A stretch of 64,000 bases of DNA, from NCBI GenBank assembly GCA_001897155.1, contig MKSF01000004.1:62001-126000 (forward strand), written 5' to 3'. Shown here piece after piece: positions 43,988 to 53,995 of this stretch. The notes under the pieces are model-generated. The model searched no databases, was not told where the DNA came from, and worked only from the letters and a program-made list of their open reading frames with translations. Position numbers and translations under genes: made by a program. Source of the DNA: Bacteroidetes bacterium 47-18. Lineage in GTDB: Bacteria; Bacteroidota; Bacteroidia; Chitinophagales; Chitinophagaceae. The stretch's first letter is position 1. Each line of letters begins with the position of its first letter.

Positions 43988-45247
43988 TTACTCGGCGTAT
44001 TTCTTAAAGATAACAGTAGCATTATGACCACCAAATCCGAAAGTATTGCTTAATGCAGCGTTTACCGTCCTGTTCTGCGCTGTGTTGAAAGTCAGGTTTA
44101 ATCTGGGGTTGATAGCCGGGTCATCTGTAAAGTGGTTGATGGTGGGCGGCACTACATTGTTCTTAATGGATAGGATAGTGGCGATGGCTTCAATCGCTCC
44201 GGCAGCACCGAGGAGGTGTCCGGTCATTGATTTTGTGGAGCTGATGTTTAAATTATAGGAGTGCTCACCGAATACTTTTTCTATAGCCGTGATCTCTGCG
44301 ATGTCTCCCAGCGGCGTAGAGGTACCGTGAACGTTGATATAATCAATATCCGAAGGTTTCAGTTGGGCATCTTCCAGCGCCAGGTTCATAACATTGATCA
44401 CACCCAGGCCTTCGGGGTGCGGTGCGGTCAGGTGGTAAGCATCTGCGGTCATACCGCCGCCTACCAGCTCACAGATTATGTTGGCGCCGCGTGCTTTGGC
44501 ATGTTCCAGCTCTTCCAGGATGATGCAGCCTCCGCCTTCACCGAGCACAAAGCCATCCCTGTCCAGGTCGAAAGGCCGGCTGGCTGTTTTTGGATCATCG
44601 TTTCTTTCGGACAATGCCTTCATGGCATTGAACCCGCCTATGCCGGATTGTGTTACCACGGCTTCAGAGCCGCCGGTAACTATTGCGTTGGCTTTGCCGA
44701 GACGGATATAGGTGAACGCATCGATCAGACCATGCGTGGAAGACGCACAGGCACTCACGGTAGCGAAGTTGATACCCCTGAATCCATACTTCATGGATAT
44801 ATGCCCTGCGGCGATGTCCAGTATGAGCTTGGGAATAAAGAAAGGGTTGAACCTAGGTGTACCGTCGCCCTGGTTGTAATTGGTCATCTCTTCGATGAAG
44901 GTGATCATGCCTCCTATGCCTGAAGACCAGATCACGCCTATCCTGTCCTTATCCAGGTCCGGGTGGTCCAGGCCGGCATTGTTCACCGCTTCTGTGGCTG
45001 CGATCATAGCGATCTGGGAAAAGCGGTCCAGCTTTTTTATCTCTTTACGCTCCAGAAAGTCTTCGGGTTTGAAATCTTTCAGCTCACAGGCAAATTTGGT
45101 TTTAAATTTTTCAGCATCAAATTGTTTAATGAAATCGGCACCCGAAACGCCATTAGTCAATGCGTTCCAGTATTCTGCTACATTATTGCCTATTGGTGTC
45201 AGGGCGCCGAGGCCCGTTACTACTACTCGTTTTAACGGTAAATTCAT
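43988..45247 (-). CDS. fabF: Beta-ketoacyl-ACP synthase II (FabF)
   Basis: A 419-residue condensing enzyme that elongates acyl-ACP with malonyl-ACP. The catalytic triad is visible: Cys167 in VSACASSTHG, His in NVHGTSTPLGD and His in MTGHLLGAAG. The C-terminal NTFGFGGHNA loop is conserved. The start MNLPLKRVVVTGLG is normal. It follows acpP by 56 bases, the classic arrangement with its carrier protein. Confidence 0.97.
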   Translation of the reverse strand: MNLPLKRVVVTGLGALTPIGNNVAEYWNALTNGVSGADFIKQFDAEKFKTKFACELKDFKPEDFLERKEIKKLDRFSQIAMIAATEAVNNAGLDHPDLDKDRIGVIWSSGIGGMITFIEEMTNYNQGDGTPRFNPFFIPKLILDIAAGHISMKYGFRGINFATVSACASSTHGLIDAFTYIRLGKANAIVTGGSEAVVTQSGIGGFNAMKALSERNDDPKTASRPFDLDRDGFVLGEGGGCIILEELEHAKARGANIICELVGGGMTADAYHLTAPHPEGLGVINVMNLALEDAQLKPSDIDYINVHGTSTPLGDIAEITAIEKVFGEHSYNLNISSTKSMTGHLLGAAGAIEAIATILSIKNNVVPPTINHFTDDPAINPRLNLTFNTAQNRTVNAALSNTFGFGGHNATVIFKKYAE

Positions 45248-45303
45248 TTACTTAATCTGATTTAATAAGATACTTGTTGCTGATATAAAAACCTGTAAGC
45301 TGA

Positions 45304-45540
45304 TTATTTAGCCAGACCTTCCAGGTAAGCGATCGCCTGCCCTACAGTTCCGATGTTTTCAGCTTGATCATCAGGAATAGAGATATTAAATTCTTTTTCG
45401 AATTCCATCATCAATTCTACAGTATCTAAAGAATCTGCTCCAAGGTCATTAGTGAAACTTGCTTCTGGAGTGATTTCTGATTCGTCAACACCTAACTTGT
45501 CAACGATGATTTTTTTTACGCGGTTAGCTACTTCTGACAT
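45304..45540 (-). CDS. acpP: Acyl carrier protein
   Basis: A 78-residue acidic carrier. Ser37 in [10 protein letters not shown] receives the 4'-phosphopantetheine arm. It is first in the acpP-fabF-rnc operon. Confidence 0.98.
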   Translation of the reverse strand: MSEVANRVKKIIVDKLGVDESEITPEASFTNDLGADSLDTVELMMEFEKEFNISIPDDQAENIGTVGQAIAYLEGLAK

Positions 45541-45565
45541 AATTTATGCTTTTAAAATTTGGTGG

Positions 45566-45573
45566 CAAAAATA
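45566..45573 (-). promoter_or_regulatory. -7 box of the acpP operon promoter
   Basis: On the minus strand this reads TATTTTTG, an exact TAnnTTTG match 26 bases before the acpP start. The -33 element is not clear. Confidence 0.45.
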
Positions 45574-45724
45574 TAATTTTTAATCAAACAAGAAAATTTA
45601 TTTCCTGAGAACTTTCAAATTTATATAAAATAATTCTAAAAACTAAAATTATATAAATCTCCTTACAGGCTGCAATATTAAAAATTATTTTTTCATAAAC
45701 AATTATAAATTACGCGGTAATTGC

Positions 45725-45739
45725 TAACTTTATAGCTTA
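45725..45739 (+). promoter_or_regulatory. Candidate promoter element before the PorP/SprF gene
   Basis: TAACTTTATAGCTTA is identical to the 15 bases before the EnvC-like gene (1140-1154). It contains TAACTTTA, one base from the -7 consensus, 28 bases before the start codon. Confidence 0.3.
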
Positions 45740-45767
45740 AGTGACTTCAGGATAAATCATTGCTCGC

Positions 45768-46784
45768 ATGAATAAAAAATTACTGTGGATTATTATATAT
45801 GTGTGCTGTGCTGTTACGGGATGGAGCCAGGGACTGCACTTCTCCCAGATATCGAGTGCTCCCCTGTTCCTGAATCCCTCCAATACAGGACTGCTGCCTT
45901 ATGATAACTACAGGGTAGGAGCGCATTACAGGAACCAGTGGAATACGGTCCCGGTAAATTATACGACCATGGCGGCATTCGGCGACCTGCAACTGCTGAA
46001 GAACGAGAATGAGACCAGCTGGTTCGGGCTGGGTGGCGCATTCTACAGTGACAGGGCCGGCGACGGCATATTGAGCCTCAGCCAGATACAACTGTCCCTG
46101 GCGTACCATATCAAGACCAGCTATACCAGCATGCTGTCCATAGGCTTCGGCGGCTCTTATAAGCAGCGGACCCTGGACTTCAGCAAGCTCAGCTATGATG
46201 TGCAGTGGAACGGTTTTTCCTTTGACAGGTCATCTCCCAACCACGAGCCTTTCAAATACGAGTCAACAAGGTTCTGGGACCTGAGCGCGGGCCTGAACTA
46301 CGCCTTATTTCCCAACGACTTTTTCTATGCCAAATTCGGCGCTGGCCTGCTGCATGTCAACAGGGCCAGCGAAACTTTTTATAACAATGATAATAAGCTG
46401 GGCTTCCGCCCTGTAGCCAGTGTAGAGATCATAGGGAAGGCTACGGAATACCTGATCGTATCTCCGGTATTGTATGCCTCCTTCCAGAAAAAAGCCTCGG
46501 ACGTGGTGATCGGGAGCATGTTCTCCTACAATGCCAGCGTGCACAGCAGGTACCCCAGCATCTTCAGCATCGGGGTGTATTACAGGTGGAATGACGCCGT
46601 TATCTCCGCGCTGGGCTATGAATTCAACAAGGTTAAGCTGCTGTTCAGCTACGACATCACCACATCGGGGATGAAAGCGGCCAACAATATGAATGGCGCT
46701 ATGGAGTTTTCCATTATTTACCAGGGATTATACCCTAAAAACAATGCCAATAACCGCGGCGGCTTCAACTGCCCCCGATTTTAA
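45768..46784 (+). CDS. Type IX secretion system membrane protein, PorP/SprF family
   Basis: A 338-residue outer-membrane beta-barrel with a signal peptide (about 1-20, ending GWSQG). N-terminal hallmarks are LHFSQISSAPLFLNPSNTGL and YRVGAHYRNQWNTV. The gene repeats alternating amphipathic strands and ends in a polar segment with CPRF. PorP/SprF proteins partner type IX secretion, often for type B cargo. Usually they sit beside that cargo gene. Here the only type B protein in view is about 10 kb away. Confidence 0.92.
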   Translation: MNKKLLWIIIYVCCAVTGWSQGLHFSQISSAPLFLNPSNTGLLPYDNYRVGAHYRNQWNTVPVNYTTMAAFGDLQLLKNENETSWFGLGGAFYSDRAGDGILSLSQIQLSLAYHIKTSYTSMLSIGFGGSYKQRTLDFSKLSYDVQWNGFSFDRSSPNHEPFKYESTRFWDLSAGLNYALFPNDFFYAKFGAGLLHVNRASETFYNNDNKLGFRPVASVEIIGKATEYLIVSPVLYASFQKKASDVVIGSMFSYNASVHSRYPSIFSIGVYYRWNDAVISALGYEFNKVKLLFSYDITTSGMKAANNMNGAMEFSIIYQGLYPKNNANNRGGFNCPRF

Positions 46785-46856
46785 CAAGGTTTTGGGATCA
46801 TGTTTGAACAATTTTGCTCTTTTTTGTATTAATTTAAGTGAAAAAAATAATAATTT

Positions 46857-47555
46857 ATGGAAGTAGAAAAAGCAAAAATACTTTTGGTAGAAGATGATAC
46901 CAATCTGGGACAGGTGTTGAAAAATTATCTGGAGCTGCATGACTATGTGGTGGAATTGTGTAGAGACGGCATACTGGGACTGGCAGCATTTAAAAGAGAA
47001 AAATTTGACCTGTGCATCCTGGATGTAATGATGCCTAATATGGACGGGTTTACGCTGGCGGAAGAGATCAGGAACCTGGATATGGAAGTGCCTTTGTTTT
47101 TCCTATCAGCCAAAAATATGAAAGAAGACATCGTAACCGGCTATAAGCTGGGTGCCGATGACTATATTACCAAACCTTTTGACAGCGAGGTGCTGTTGCT
47201 GAAGATACAGGCTATTCTGAAACGCAACAGTGAGATAGCGGACAAAAATAACAATGTGGTGGAATACGAATTTGGTAAGTTCCATTTGAACACTAAATTG
47301 AGAATACTATCCGTGGATGATACGAAGCATACGCTGTCTCCCAAGGAGAACGCGCTCCTGCAGATGCTGTGCGAGTACAAGAACGACCTGCTGCCCAGGG
47401 AACAGGCGCTGAAGCGCATCTGGGGCAGCGATACCTATTTCAACGGCAGAAGCATGGACGTATATATTGCCAAGCTGAGGAAATACCTGAGCGCCGATGA
47501 AAGCGTCAGTATCGTGAATATACACGGCAACGGGTTCAGGCTGGTAGTAGAATAA
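46857..47555 (+). CDS. OmpR/PhoB-type response regulator
   Basis: A 232-residue two-domain regulator. The receiver has Glu12-Asp13-Asp14, phospho-acceptor Asp56 (LCILDVMMPNMDG), and Lys in DYITKPFD. The C-terminal winged helix (about 130-230) has RSMDVYIAKLRKYL and INIHGNGFRLVVE. It resembles RprY-type regulators of Bacteroides. No sensor kinase is adjacent, so it is an orphan here. It follows the PorP/SprF gene by 72 bases and may be co-transcribed with it. Confidence 0.92.
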   Translation: MEVEKAKILLVEDDTNLGQVLKNYLELHDYVVELCRDGILGLAAFKREKFDLCILDVMMPNMDGFTLAEEIRNLDMEVPLFFLSAKNMKEDIVTGYKLGADDYITKPFDSEVLLLKIQAILKRNSEIADKNNNVVEYEFGKFHLNTKLRILSVDDTKHTLSPKENALLQMLCEYKNDLLPREQALKRIWGSDTYFNGRSMDVYIAKLRKYLSADESVSIVNIHGNGFRLVVE

Positions 47556-47580
47556 TATTTATAGGCCGACAAATGCTCTG

Positions 47581-47615
47581 AGACATCGTAATTGCATAAA
47601 TTGCGGTGTCTTTTT
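47581..47615 (+). terminator. Terminator between the OmpR-type regulator and the YiiX-like gene
   Basis: AGACATCG and CGGTGTCT (one G-U) with an inner AATT pair, then TTTTTATTTT. The T run ends at the next gene's ATG (47621). Confidence 0.75.
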
Positions 47616-47620
47616 ATTTT

Positions 47621-48274
47621 ATGAGAAAAATATTGACCTTAAGCACGGTTTTACTGGGCTGTCTTGCTGCTATGGTGTCAGCCTGTCAGCCGGCACCCGG
47701 AGAAATGGATACGCTGCCGTCGGTAAAGAACGGCGACCTGGTGTTTGTGGATGCCGGTTGCGGCCCTTTGTGTGATGCTATCAGCAGCGTTACGGCATCC
47801 CGCTATAACCTTCCTTTGTCCCATATGGGAATTGTGCAGATTGTTTCCAACGATACCTTTGTGATAGAGGCGGTAAGCAAAGGGGTCAGCAGGACGCCCT
47901 GGCAGACGTTCCGGCAGCGGTACCGTGATATCTATGCGGGCAGCATACGGCAGGCATCTCCCGGCTTTATAGACAGTACCCTGGAGTTCTGCCGGCGGCA
48001 GTTGGGCAAAGCCTATGACATCTATTTCTTAATGGACAATGACAGGTATTATTGTTCGGAGCTGATCTATGACGCCACGCTCTATGCAAACGGGGGTGTT
48101 CCTTTTTTTGAGCTGGCCCCTATGACCTATAAAAATCTCCGGTCGGATGCATACAATAGCCACTGGGTAGCCTATTTTGAAAAGCTGAACGCGCCTATCC
48201 CCGAGGGGCAGCCGGGGTGCAATCCCGGGGGCATCTCCTTGTCAGAAAAAATAACATTCTTTAAATTGAAATAA
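47621..48274 (+). CDS. Lipoprotein of the YiiX/permuted NlpC-P60 cysteine hydrolase family
   Basis: A 217-residue protein with a lipobox VSAC (Cys22). Family features: GDLVFVDAG, His68 in LSHMGIV and the nucleophile Cys145 in RYYCSELIYD, with the His before the Cys as expected in the circularly permuted papain-like fold. Members are thought to cleave peptides, amides or lipid-linked bonds in the envelope. The substrate is unknown. An upstream in-frame GTG falls inside the terminator stem, so ATG 47621 is chosen, although only T-rich sequence precedes it. Confidence 0.85.
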   Translation: MRKILTLSTVLLGCLAAMVSACQPAPGEMDTLPSVKNGDLVFVDAGCGPLCDAISSVTASRYNLPLSHMGIVQIVSNDTFVIEAVSKGVSRTPWQTFRQRYRDIYAGSIRQASPGFIDSTLEFCRRQLGKAYDIYFLMDNDRYYCSELIYDATLYANGGVPFFELAPMTYKNLRSDAYNSHWVAYFEKLNAPIPEGQPGCNPGGISLSEKITFFKLK

Positions 48275-48275
48275 T

Positions 48276-49274
48276 ATGGATTTGAATATCGGAACAGCAG
48301 GCAAAGCGCTGAAAGTATCTCCGGTGGCGGCCGGTACCTGGGCGGCTGGCGGCTGGATGTGGGGCGGCAGCGATACACAGGAGAGCATCAGGGCCATACA
48401 GGCCGGCATTGACAATGGTATGACCTCTATTGACACGGCTCCCGTTTACGGGCAGGGCCTGAGCGAAGAGATTGTAGGCGCGGCGATCCGGCCGTATAAC
48501 AGGGCAGATGTGCAGTTGCTTACCAAGTTCGGTATGCGCTGGGACACGCAGCAGGGCGAGCTGGCCATGCACTCTCACAAAAACGACGGCACGCCGGTAG
48601 ATATATACAGGTATGCCGGCAGGGAAAGTGTGCGGTATGAGTGCGAGCAGTCCCTGAAAAGGCTGGGCACCGATTACATCGACCTGTTCCAGATACATTG
48701 GCCGGATGTAACGACACCCATCGAGGAAACCTTTGAAGAAGTGGCCCTCCTGATAAAGGAAGGTAAGATCCGTTATGCCGGTGTCTGTAATTACAACGCA
48801 GCACAACTGCAAAGGGCGATGTCCGTTTGCGAGATCGTTTCCAACCAGGTGCCTTACAGTATGCTGAACAGGAAAATAGAAACGGAATTGGTGCCTTTCT
48901 GCATAGCGCATAATGTGGGCATACTGGCTTACAGTCCTATGGAGCGGGGCCTGCTGACAGGGAAGATAAAGCCCGGAGCGGTCTTTAAGGAAGATGATCA
49001 CCGGTCGCGTCATAAGCTGTTCCAGCCTGAGATCATAACCGAAGTGCAGGCTTTCCTGGACAGCATCGCCCCGATGGCGGAATCAAAGCAGATATCATTA
49101 TCCCAACTGGTGCTGGCCTGGACGAAATCCCGGCCGGGTATTGCGGCTGTGTTGGCGGGAATCCGGACAGTGGAGCAGGCTATCAGCAATGCCCGTGCCA
49201 TGCAGGTAGTGCTGGAGCACGAGGAGATCATGTTTATAGAGAAGCAATTGGGAAAGCTGACGCTCCCGGCTTAG
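48276..49274 (+). CDS. Aldo/keto reductase
   Basis: A 332-residue TIM-barrel NADPH-dependent oxidoreductase. The catalytic tetrad is visible: Asp in SIDTAPVYG, Tyr in the same stretch, Lys in LLTKFG and His in FQIHWPD. The cofactor-binding part is at AVLAGIRTVEQAISNA. It starts one base after the YiiX-like gene, so the two are co-transcribed. The substrate is unknown; homologues reduce various aldehydes and ketones. Confidence 0.93.
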   Translation: MDLNIGTAGKALKVSPVAAGTWAAGGWMWGGSDTQESIRAIQAGIDNGMTSIDTAPVYGQGLSEEIVGAAIRPYNRADVQLLTKFGMRWDTQQGELAMHSHKNDGTPVDIYRYAGRESVRYECEQSLKRLGTDYIDLFQIHWPDVTTPIEETFEEVALLIKEGKIRYAGVCNYNAAQLQRAMSVCEIVSNQVPYSMLNRKIETELVPFCIAHNVGILAYSPMERGLLTGKIKPGAVFKEDDHRSRHKLFQPEIITEVQAFLDSIAPMAESKQISLSQLVLAWTKSRPGIAAVLAGIRTVEQAISNARAMQVVLEHEEIMFIEKQLGKLTLPA

Positions 49275-49309
49275 CGGGCTTACGGTTATACGGGCAGCAA
49301 TAAAATAAC

Positions 49310-49340
49310 TGCCTGTCTGCTTACAGGCAACAGCCTTTTA
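49310..49340 (+). terminator. Possible weak terminator after the aldo/keto reductase gene
   Basis: TGCCTGT and ACAGGCA with a 6-base loop, followed after six bases by TTTTATT. The T run is displaced, so efficiency is doubtful. Confidence 0.4.
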
Positions 49341-49407
49341 TTACGGATACGTTTCGCTGGTCTTCTGTGGTCAGAGGCCGTTTTTACTATAAAGAAACTT
49401 AGATACT

Positions 49408-49439
49408 GGTCATTCCGAACGGATGTGAGGGATCTCTTA
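49408..49439. repeat. Dispersed intergenic repeat, copy 3 (inverted)
   Basis: GGTCATTCCGAACGGATGTG followed by AGGGATCTCTTA. The reverse complement matches the core of the repeats at 6748 and 6942 with one or two mismatches. It lies between convergent genes. Confidence 0.7.
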
Positions 49440-49467
49440 GCCAGTATAAAATATGTATAAGTATGGC

Positions 49468-50313
49468 TTAACCTTTCAGGTTATACCATATTTTTTTGAG
49501 GCGTGCGCGGAAGAGCGCCTTGCTGATAATGGCGGGATCAGGTTCCGGCAGGGGACCTTCATAGGGCAGGCCACGCCTGATATAATATCTGTTGAAGGTG
49601 GACTGGTTGATGCCCCATTTGTGTAAAAACTGCTTTCTGCCGTCATTCTTTTCGATCCGTAGCGTGGATTTCGCCTGGAAATGATAGATCCGGCTTTGTC
49701 CCACTCCCCTGAATTCCCGGCAGCCGGCATGCCATAATTTCATGGCAAAGTCATCATCGCTGCTCATACCGGGAGACAGTTCTGTGCTGTAGCCGCCCAC
49801 CAGCGTCCATAATCTCTTGCTGACTATGGTGGGCGGCCAGGCGGAACCGTACCAGTCCGCTTTGGAATGCCCGCTGAAATGGCTCAGCAGCTCTGCTTCG
49901 CGGAAGGTGCTGATGTCGGTGCCGTAATCGGCGTGTATCACACAGGGGTTGCCGGTATCCCTGGGCTCGATAAGCGTACCGGACAGCATGAAGATATCAT
50001 CGGGCAGCGAGCGGATGACCCGGAGCAGGTGGCTGTCCCAGCCGGGGCACACATACATGTCATCGTTCATATATACAATATATTCGGCAGTGGCGAGCGT
50101 GGTCGCCAGGTTGACGGCAAAGCAGATGCCTATATTGGTATCGCTGTGTGTATAGGGTATATTGTTGCTGCGCAGGTAATCAATAGTACCATCACTCCCG
50201 TCGTTGGCATGTACGATGATCTGGTGCGGATATTGAGAGTTCTTTTGCAGGCTTTCGATACAGGCTTTTAGATACGGCAGGTTATTCCAGGAAGGGATAA
50301 GGATGGAAAACAT
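49468..50313 (-). CDS. Glycosyltransferase family 2
   Basis: A 281-residue GT-A enzyme. The start SILIPSWNNLPYLKACIESL is typical, IIVHANDGSDGT holds the first Asp motif and YIVYMNDDMYV the DXD-like metal site. SSDDDFAMKLWHAG gives the catalytic base region. There is no membrane segment, so it is cytoplasmic and probably acts on a surface glycan. Donor and acceptor are unknown, and no other glycan gene is adjacent. Confidence 0.9.
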   Translation of the reverse strand: MFSILIPSWNNLPYLKACIESLQKNSQYPHQIIVHANDGSDGTIDYLRSNNIPYTHSDTNIGICFAVNLATTLATAEYIVYMNDDMYVCPGWDSHLLRVIRSLPDDIFMLSGTLIEPRDTGNPCVIHADYGTDISTFREAELLSHFSGHSKADWYGSAWPPTIVSKRLWTLVGGYSTELSPGMSSDDDFAMKLWHAGCREFRGVGQSRIYHFQAKSTLRIEKNDGRKQFLHKWGINQSTFNRYYIRRGLPYEGPLPEPDPAIISKALFRARLKKIWYNLKG

Positions 50314-50335
50314 ATACTATCGGTTTAATAAAAAA

Positions 50336-50360
50336 AGCAATCTATACGGAATAGATTGCT
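50336..50360 (-). terminator. Terminator after the DUF4377/META protein gene
   Basis: AGCAATCTA and TAGATTGCT with a 7-base loop. On the minus strand a T run follows. Confidence 0.8.
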
Positions 50361-50401
50361 AAAGTAGAGAAAAAATCAGGATGGAAACCCTGTTCCTTTC
50401 T

Positions 50402-51439
50402 TTATTTTGTCTTTTTGGTCTTACGCTGGAAGGTCATCAGGTGCTTTTCTCCCGAATAGAACATCAGCCTGTCATTCTCAAGGGTGTAGGTCAGGTTCTG
50501 CGTATTCAGCAACCTTGCATAATGGTTGGCAATATCATTGACAACAAGATCCACGCATCCTTTCATCGTGCTGGTGACCCCGGAGAATTTCATCGTGTTC
50601 TTGAACATTTCCATATGGCCGCTGAAGTGATTACAGCCGTCATAGCCGTATATCTGGCCGGTATTTTTGTCGAAGGTGATGTAAGAATACAGGCTCCTGA
50701 TGGTCATCAAGGTTGTATCATATTTGTATAATGCCCAGTCATAGCTGCTCAGGTAGTCAAACTCACGGGAAGCGGGCTGCCTGGAAAAGGACATCACGTG
50801 CCTGCCGTTCCTGTAAAAAAGCAGGTAGATCCCCGACAGCTCATAGGTGAGGTGGTTGTCTGAGAAAGCGTTCCTGAACCGGCTTTCGAGATCCATTTTG
50901 TCGGTGCAGGCCATCATCGTGCCGGCTACCGGTCCTACGTTCAGTGTTTTGTAGTTGACCGTAAAAGCACCGAAGTAGTTATTGCATCCCCCGAAAAGCA
51001 ATATCCTGCTGGCAGGTCCGTCAAGGGTCATATACAGGCCCTGGTCGCTTACATCCTGTTCGCTGAAGTAGGTAAGATACCATTTTACATTCTGGATGCT
51101 GTCGAAAGAGCGGTGCGCGGGTGTGGCTACCAGCTCCTTGGACACTACTTTTACAAGTTTGTACGTATGCCTGTTGATGTCGTTGGTGCCTTTGGCCTTG
51201 GTCCTGTCCACCAGCAGCTCATACCGGTAGCCTTCTTCATAGTCAAATCCTTCTATCGGGGCGTACAGCGTGGACCAGTCCTTGTAGTTGTTCAGCTTTA
51301 CCCAGAGGCATTCCTGCTCCTGGTCGCTGAAGCAGGCCGTTTTCTGTTCTTTTACTATTACTTTGATATGTTCGGCAAAAGCCTGGATGCCTGAATTAAC
51401 GGTCAATCCTATTGCCAGTAATATGCTTGTGAATTTCAT
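50402..51439 (-). CDS. Secreted protein with DUF4377 and two META domains
   Basis: A 345-residue protein with a signal peptide (about 1-22). Residues about 25-112 resemble DUF4377 (ECLWVKLNNYKDW, IEGFDYEEGYRYELLV). Two META-like repeats follow, each with GCN and a later Cys: FGGCNNYFGAF with AGTMMAC, and YDGCNHFSGHM with TSTMKGC. META domains occur in HslJ-type heat-shock lipoproteins and in leishmanial META proteins. Their role is unclear. It is probably an envelope stress or binding protein in the periplasm. Confidence 0.82.
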   Translation of the reverse strand: MKFTSILLAIGLTVNSGIQAFAEHIKVIVKEQKTACFSDQEQECLWVKLNNYKDWSTLYAPIEGFDYEEGYRYELLVDRTKAKGTNDINRHTYKLVKVVSKELVATPAHRSFDSIQNVKWYLTYFSEQDVSDQGLYMTLDGPASRILLFGGCNNYFGAFTVNYKTLNVGPVAGTMMACTDKMDLESRFRNAFSDNHLTYELSGIYLLFYRNGRHVMSFSRQPASREFDYLSSYDWALYKYDTTLMTIRSLYSYITFDKNTGQIYGYDGCNHFSGHMEMFKNTMKFSGVTSTMKGCVDLVVNDIANHYARLLNTQNLTYTLENDRLMFYSGEKHLMTFQRKTKKTK

Positions 51440-51532
51440 AATAGCTATGGTTGTTATTTAGTTAATGCTGGTGTAAATTAACTAATTATTTATGTAAAAT
51501 AATAATATTTCCCTGAAAAAACTTGCATTAAA

Positions 51533-51565
51533 AAAGCTGCACCTGTTATCGGGTGCAGCTTTTAA
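51533..51565 (-). terminator. Terminator after gapA
   Basis: AAAGCTGCACC and GGTGCAGCTTT, an 11-bp perfect stem with an 8-base loop. On the minus strand a T run follows. Confidence 0.85.
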
Positions 51566-51584
51566 TTATGTGATGCGGCTGAGC

Positions 51585-52652
<1,068 letters not shown>

Positions 52653-52707
52653 AACAATTATTATGAGAATAGCATGTAATGCAGTTGTAATTTATGCCGG
52701 CGGCCGC

Positions 52708-53943
52708 TTACTGCTCATAGGTCTGCAGTACCAGCAGCCCGTCCCTTGTTTTAGGCTCGAACCAGGTGCTTTTGGGCGGCATGACATTCCCCGAATCGGC
52801 TACTTCAAAAAGTTCCTGTATGCTTACGGGGTAGCAGGCGAAAGCTACGGCGGCCTCTCCGTTGTCCACCAGTTCCTGCAGGGCCCTGATGCCCCTGATG
52901 CCCCCTACGAAATCCAGCCTGGGATTGCTCCTGGGGTCTTCTATGCCTAAGATGCCATCCAGGATATTGTTCTGGAGTATATTCACGTCCAGGCTGTTGA
53001 GCACATCACCGGGATAAGTACCCTCGCGGGCTATCAGCTCATACCAGTTGCCGTCCAGGTACATGCCGAAGCGGTGCCGGGCGGCGGGCTTATAGGTACC
53101 GCTTTGGTAGACGGTGACCGTAAATGTTTTGCTGAGCGCTTCCAGGAAAGAAGTCACCGTATGCCCGTTCAGGTCCTTCACCACACGGTTGTAATCCATG
53201 ATCAGCAGCTCGGACTCGGGAAAGAATCCTGACAGGATCACCTTAAACGGGTTATCGGCAGCGTCTGCGTGCCGGGCATTGAGCTTGGACAGCGCGGCGG
53301 AACGATGATGGCCGTCCGCGATATAGGAATGCGGCATATCCCTGTCGAAGATATGCTGCAGGTCGCTGATGACAGATGTGTCATTAATTTTCCATATCCT
53401 GTGGGTGATGCCATCGTCCGCTACAAAATCATACAGGGTATCATGATGCTGCTTCCAGTTGTTCAGGATGTCTGTAACGGAAGGAATATCCCGGTAGGCC
53501 AGGAAAATGATGCCTGTCTGCGCCCTGGTGGTATTGATGTGGTTGATACGGTCGCTTTCCTTATCATGCCTGGTCAGCTCGTGTTTCTTTATCAGTCCTT
53601 TGTTATAATCGTCTATGGCCGTGCCGCATACCAGCCCGGTCTGTACATGGCCGTTCATGGTGAGCTCATAGATAAACATAGCGCTGTCCGTATCCTGGAC
53701 CAGCACGCCTTCCTGTATCATGCGCTGCAGGTTCTCATAGGCTCTTTTATAAACTATTTCGCTGTGGATGTCTGTATATTCCGGCAGGTCTATCTCTGAT
53801 CTTGTAACGTGGTAAAAATGGTAGGGGTTATCTTTCTGCACCGCTGCCTCTTTGGTATTGACCACATCATAGGGCAGGGTTGCGACTATTTTGGCATATG
53901 TATTCAGGGGGCGTAATCCCTTAAACGGAAAAATTTTTGCCAT
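52708..53943 (-). CDS. DUF1015 family protein
   Basis: A 411-residue protein of the DUF1015 family, recognised by the N-terminal PFKGLRPL and LPYDVV stretch, the central ADGHHR motif (Asp210 to Arg214) and HIFDRDMPHSYIADGHH context. The DGHHR motif resembles the nucleotide-binding site of ParB/Srx-type folds. Family members are often found near serine biosynthesis genes, but none is visible here. Molecular function is not established to my knowledge. A -7 box (TATTTTTG, minus strand) lies at 53973-53980. Confidence 0.85.
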   Translation of the reverse strand: MAKIFPFKGLRPLNTYAKIVATLPYDVVNTKEAAVQKDNPYHFYHVTRSEIDLPEYTDIHSEIVYKRAYENLQRMIQEGVLVQDTDSAMFIYELTMNGHVQTGLVCGTAIDDYNKGLIKKHELTRHDKESDRINHINTTRAQTGIIFLAYRDIPSVTDILNNWKQHHDTLYDFVADDGITHRIWKINDTSVISDLQHIFDRDMPHSYIADGHHRSAALSKLNARHADAADNPFKVILSGFFPESELLIMDYNRVVKDLNGHTVTSFLEALSKTFTVTVYQSGTYKPAARHRFGMYLDGNWYELIAREGTYPGDVLNSLDVNILQNNILDGILGIEDPRSNPRLDFVGGIRGIRALQELVDNGEAAVAFACYPVSIQELFEVADSGNVMPPKSTWFEPKTRDGLLVLQTYEQ

Positions 53944-53995
53944 ACTTTAAAATTGTGATTTTTAGAGAATGGCAAAAATAGTGAAGTTTTTATAT

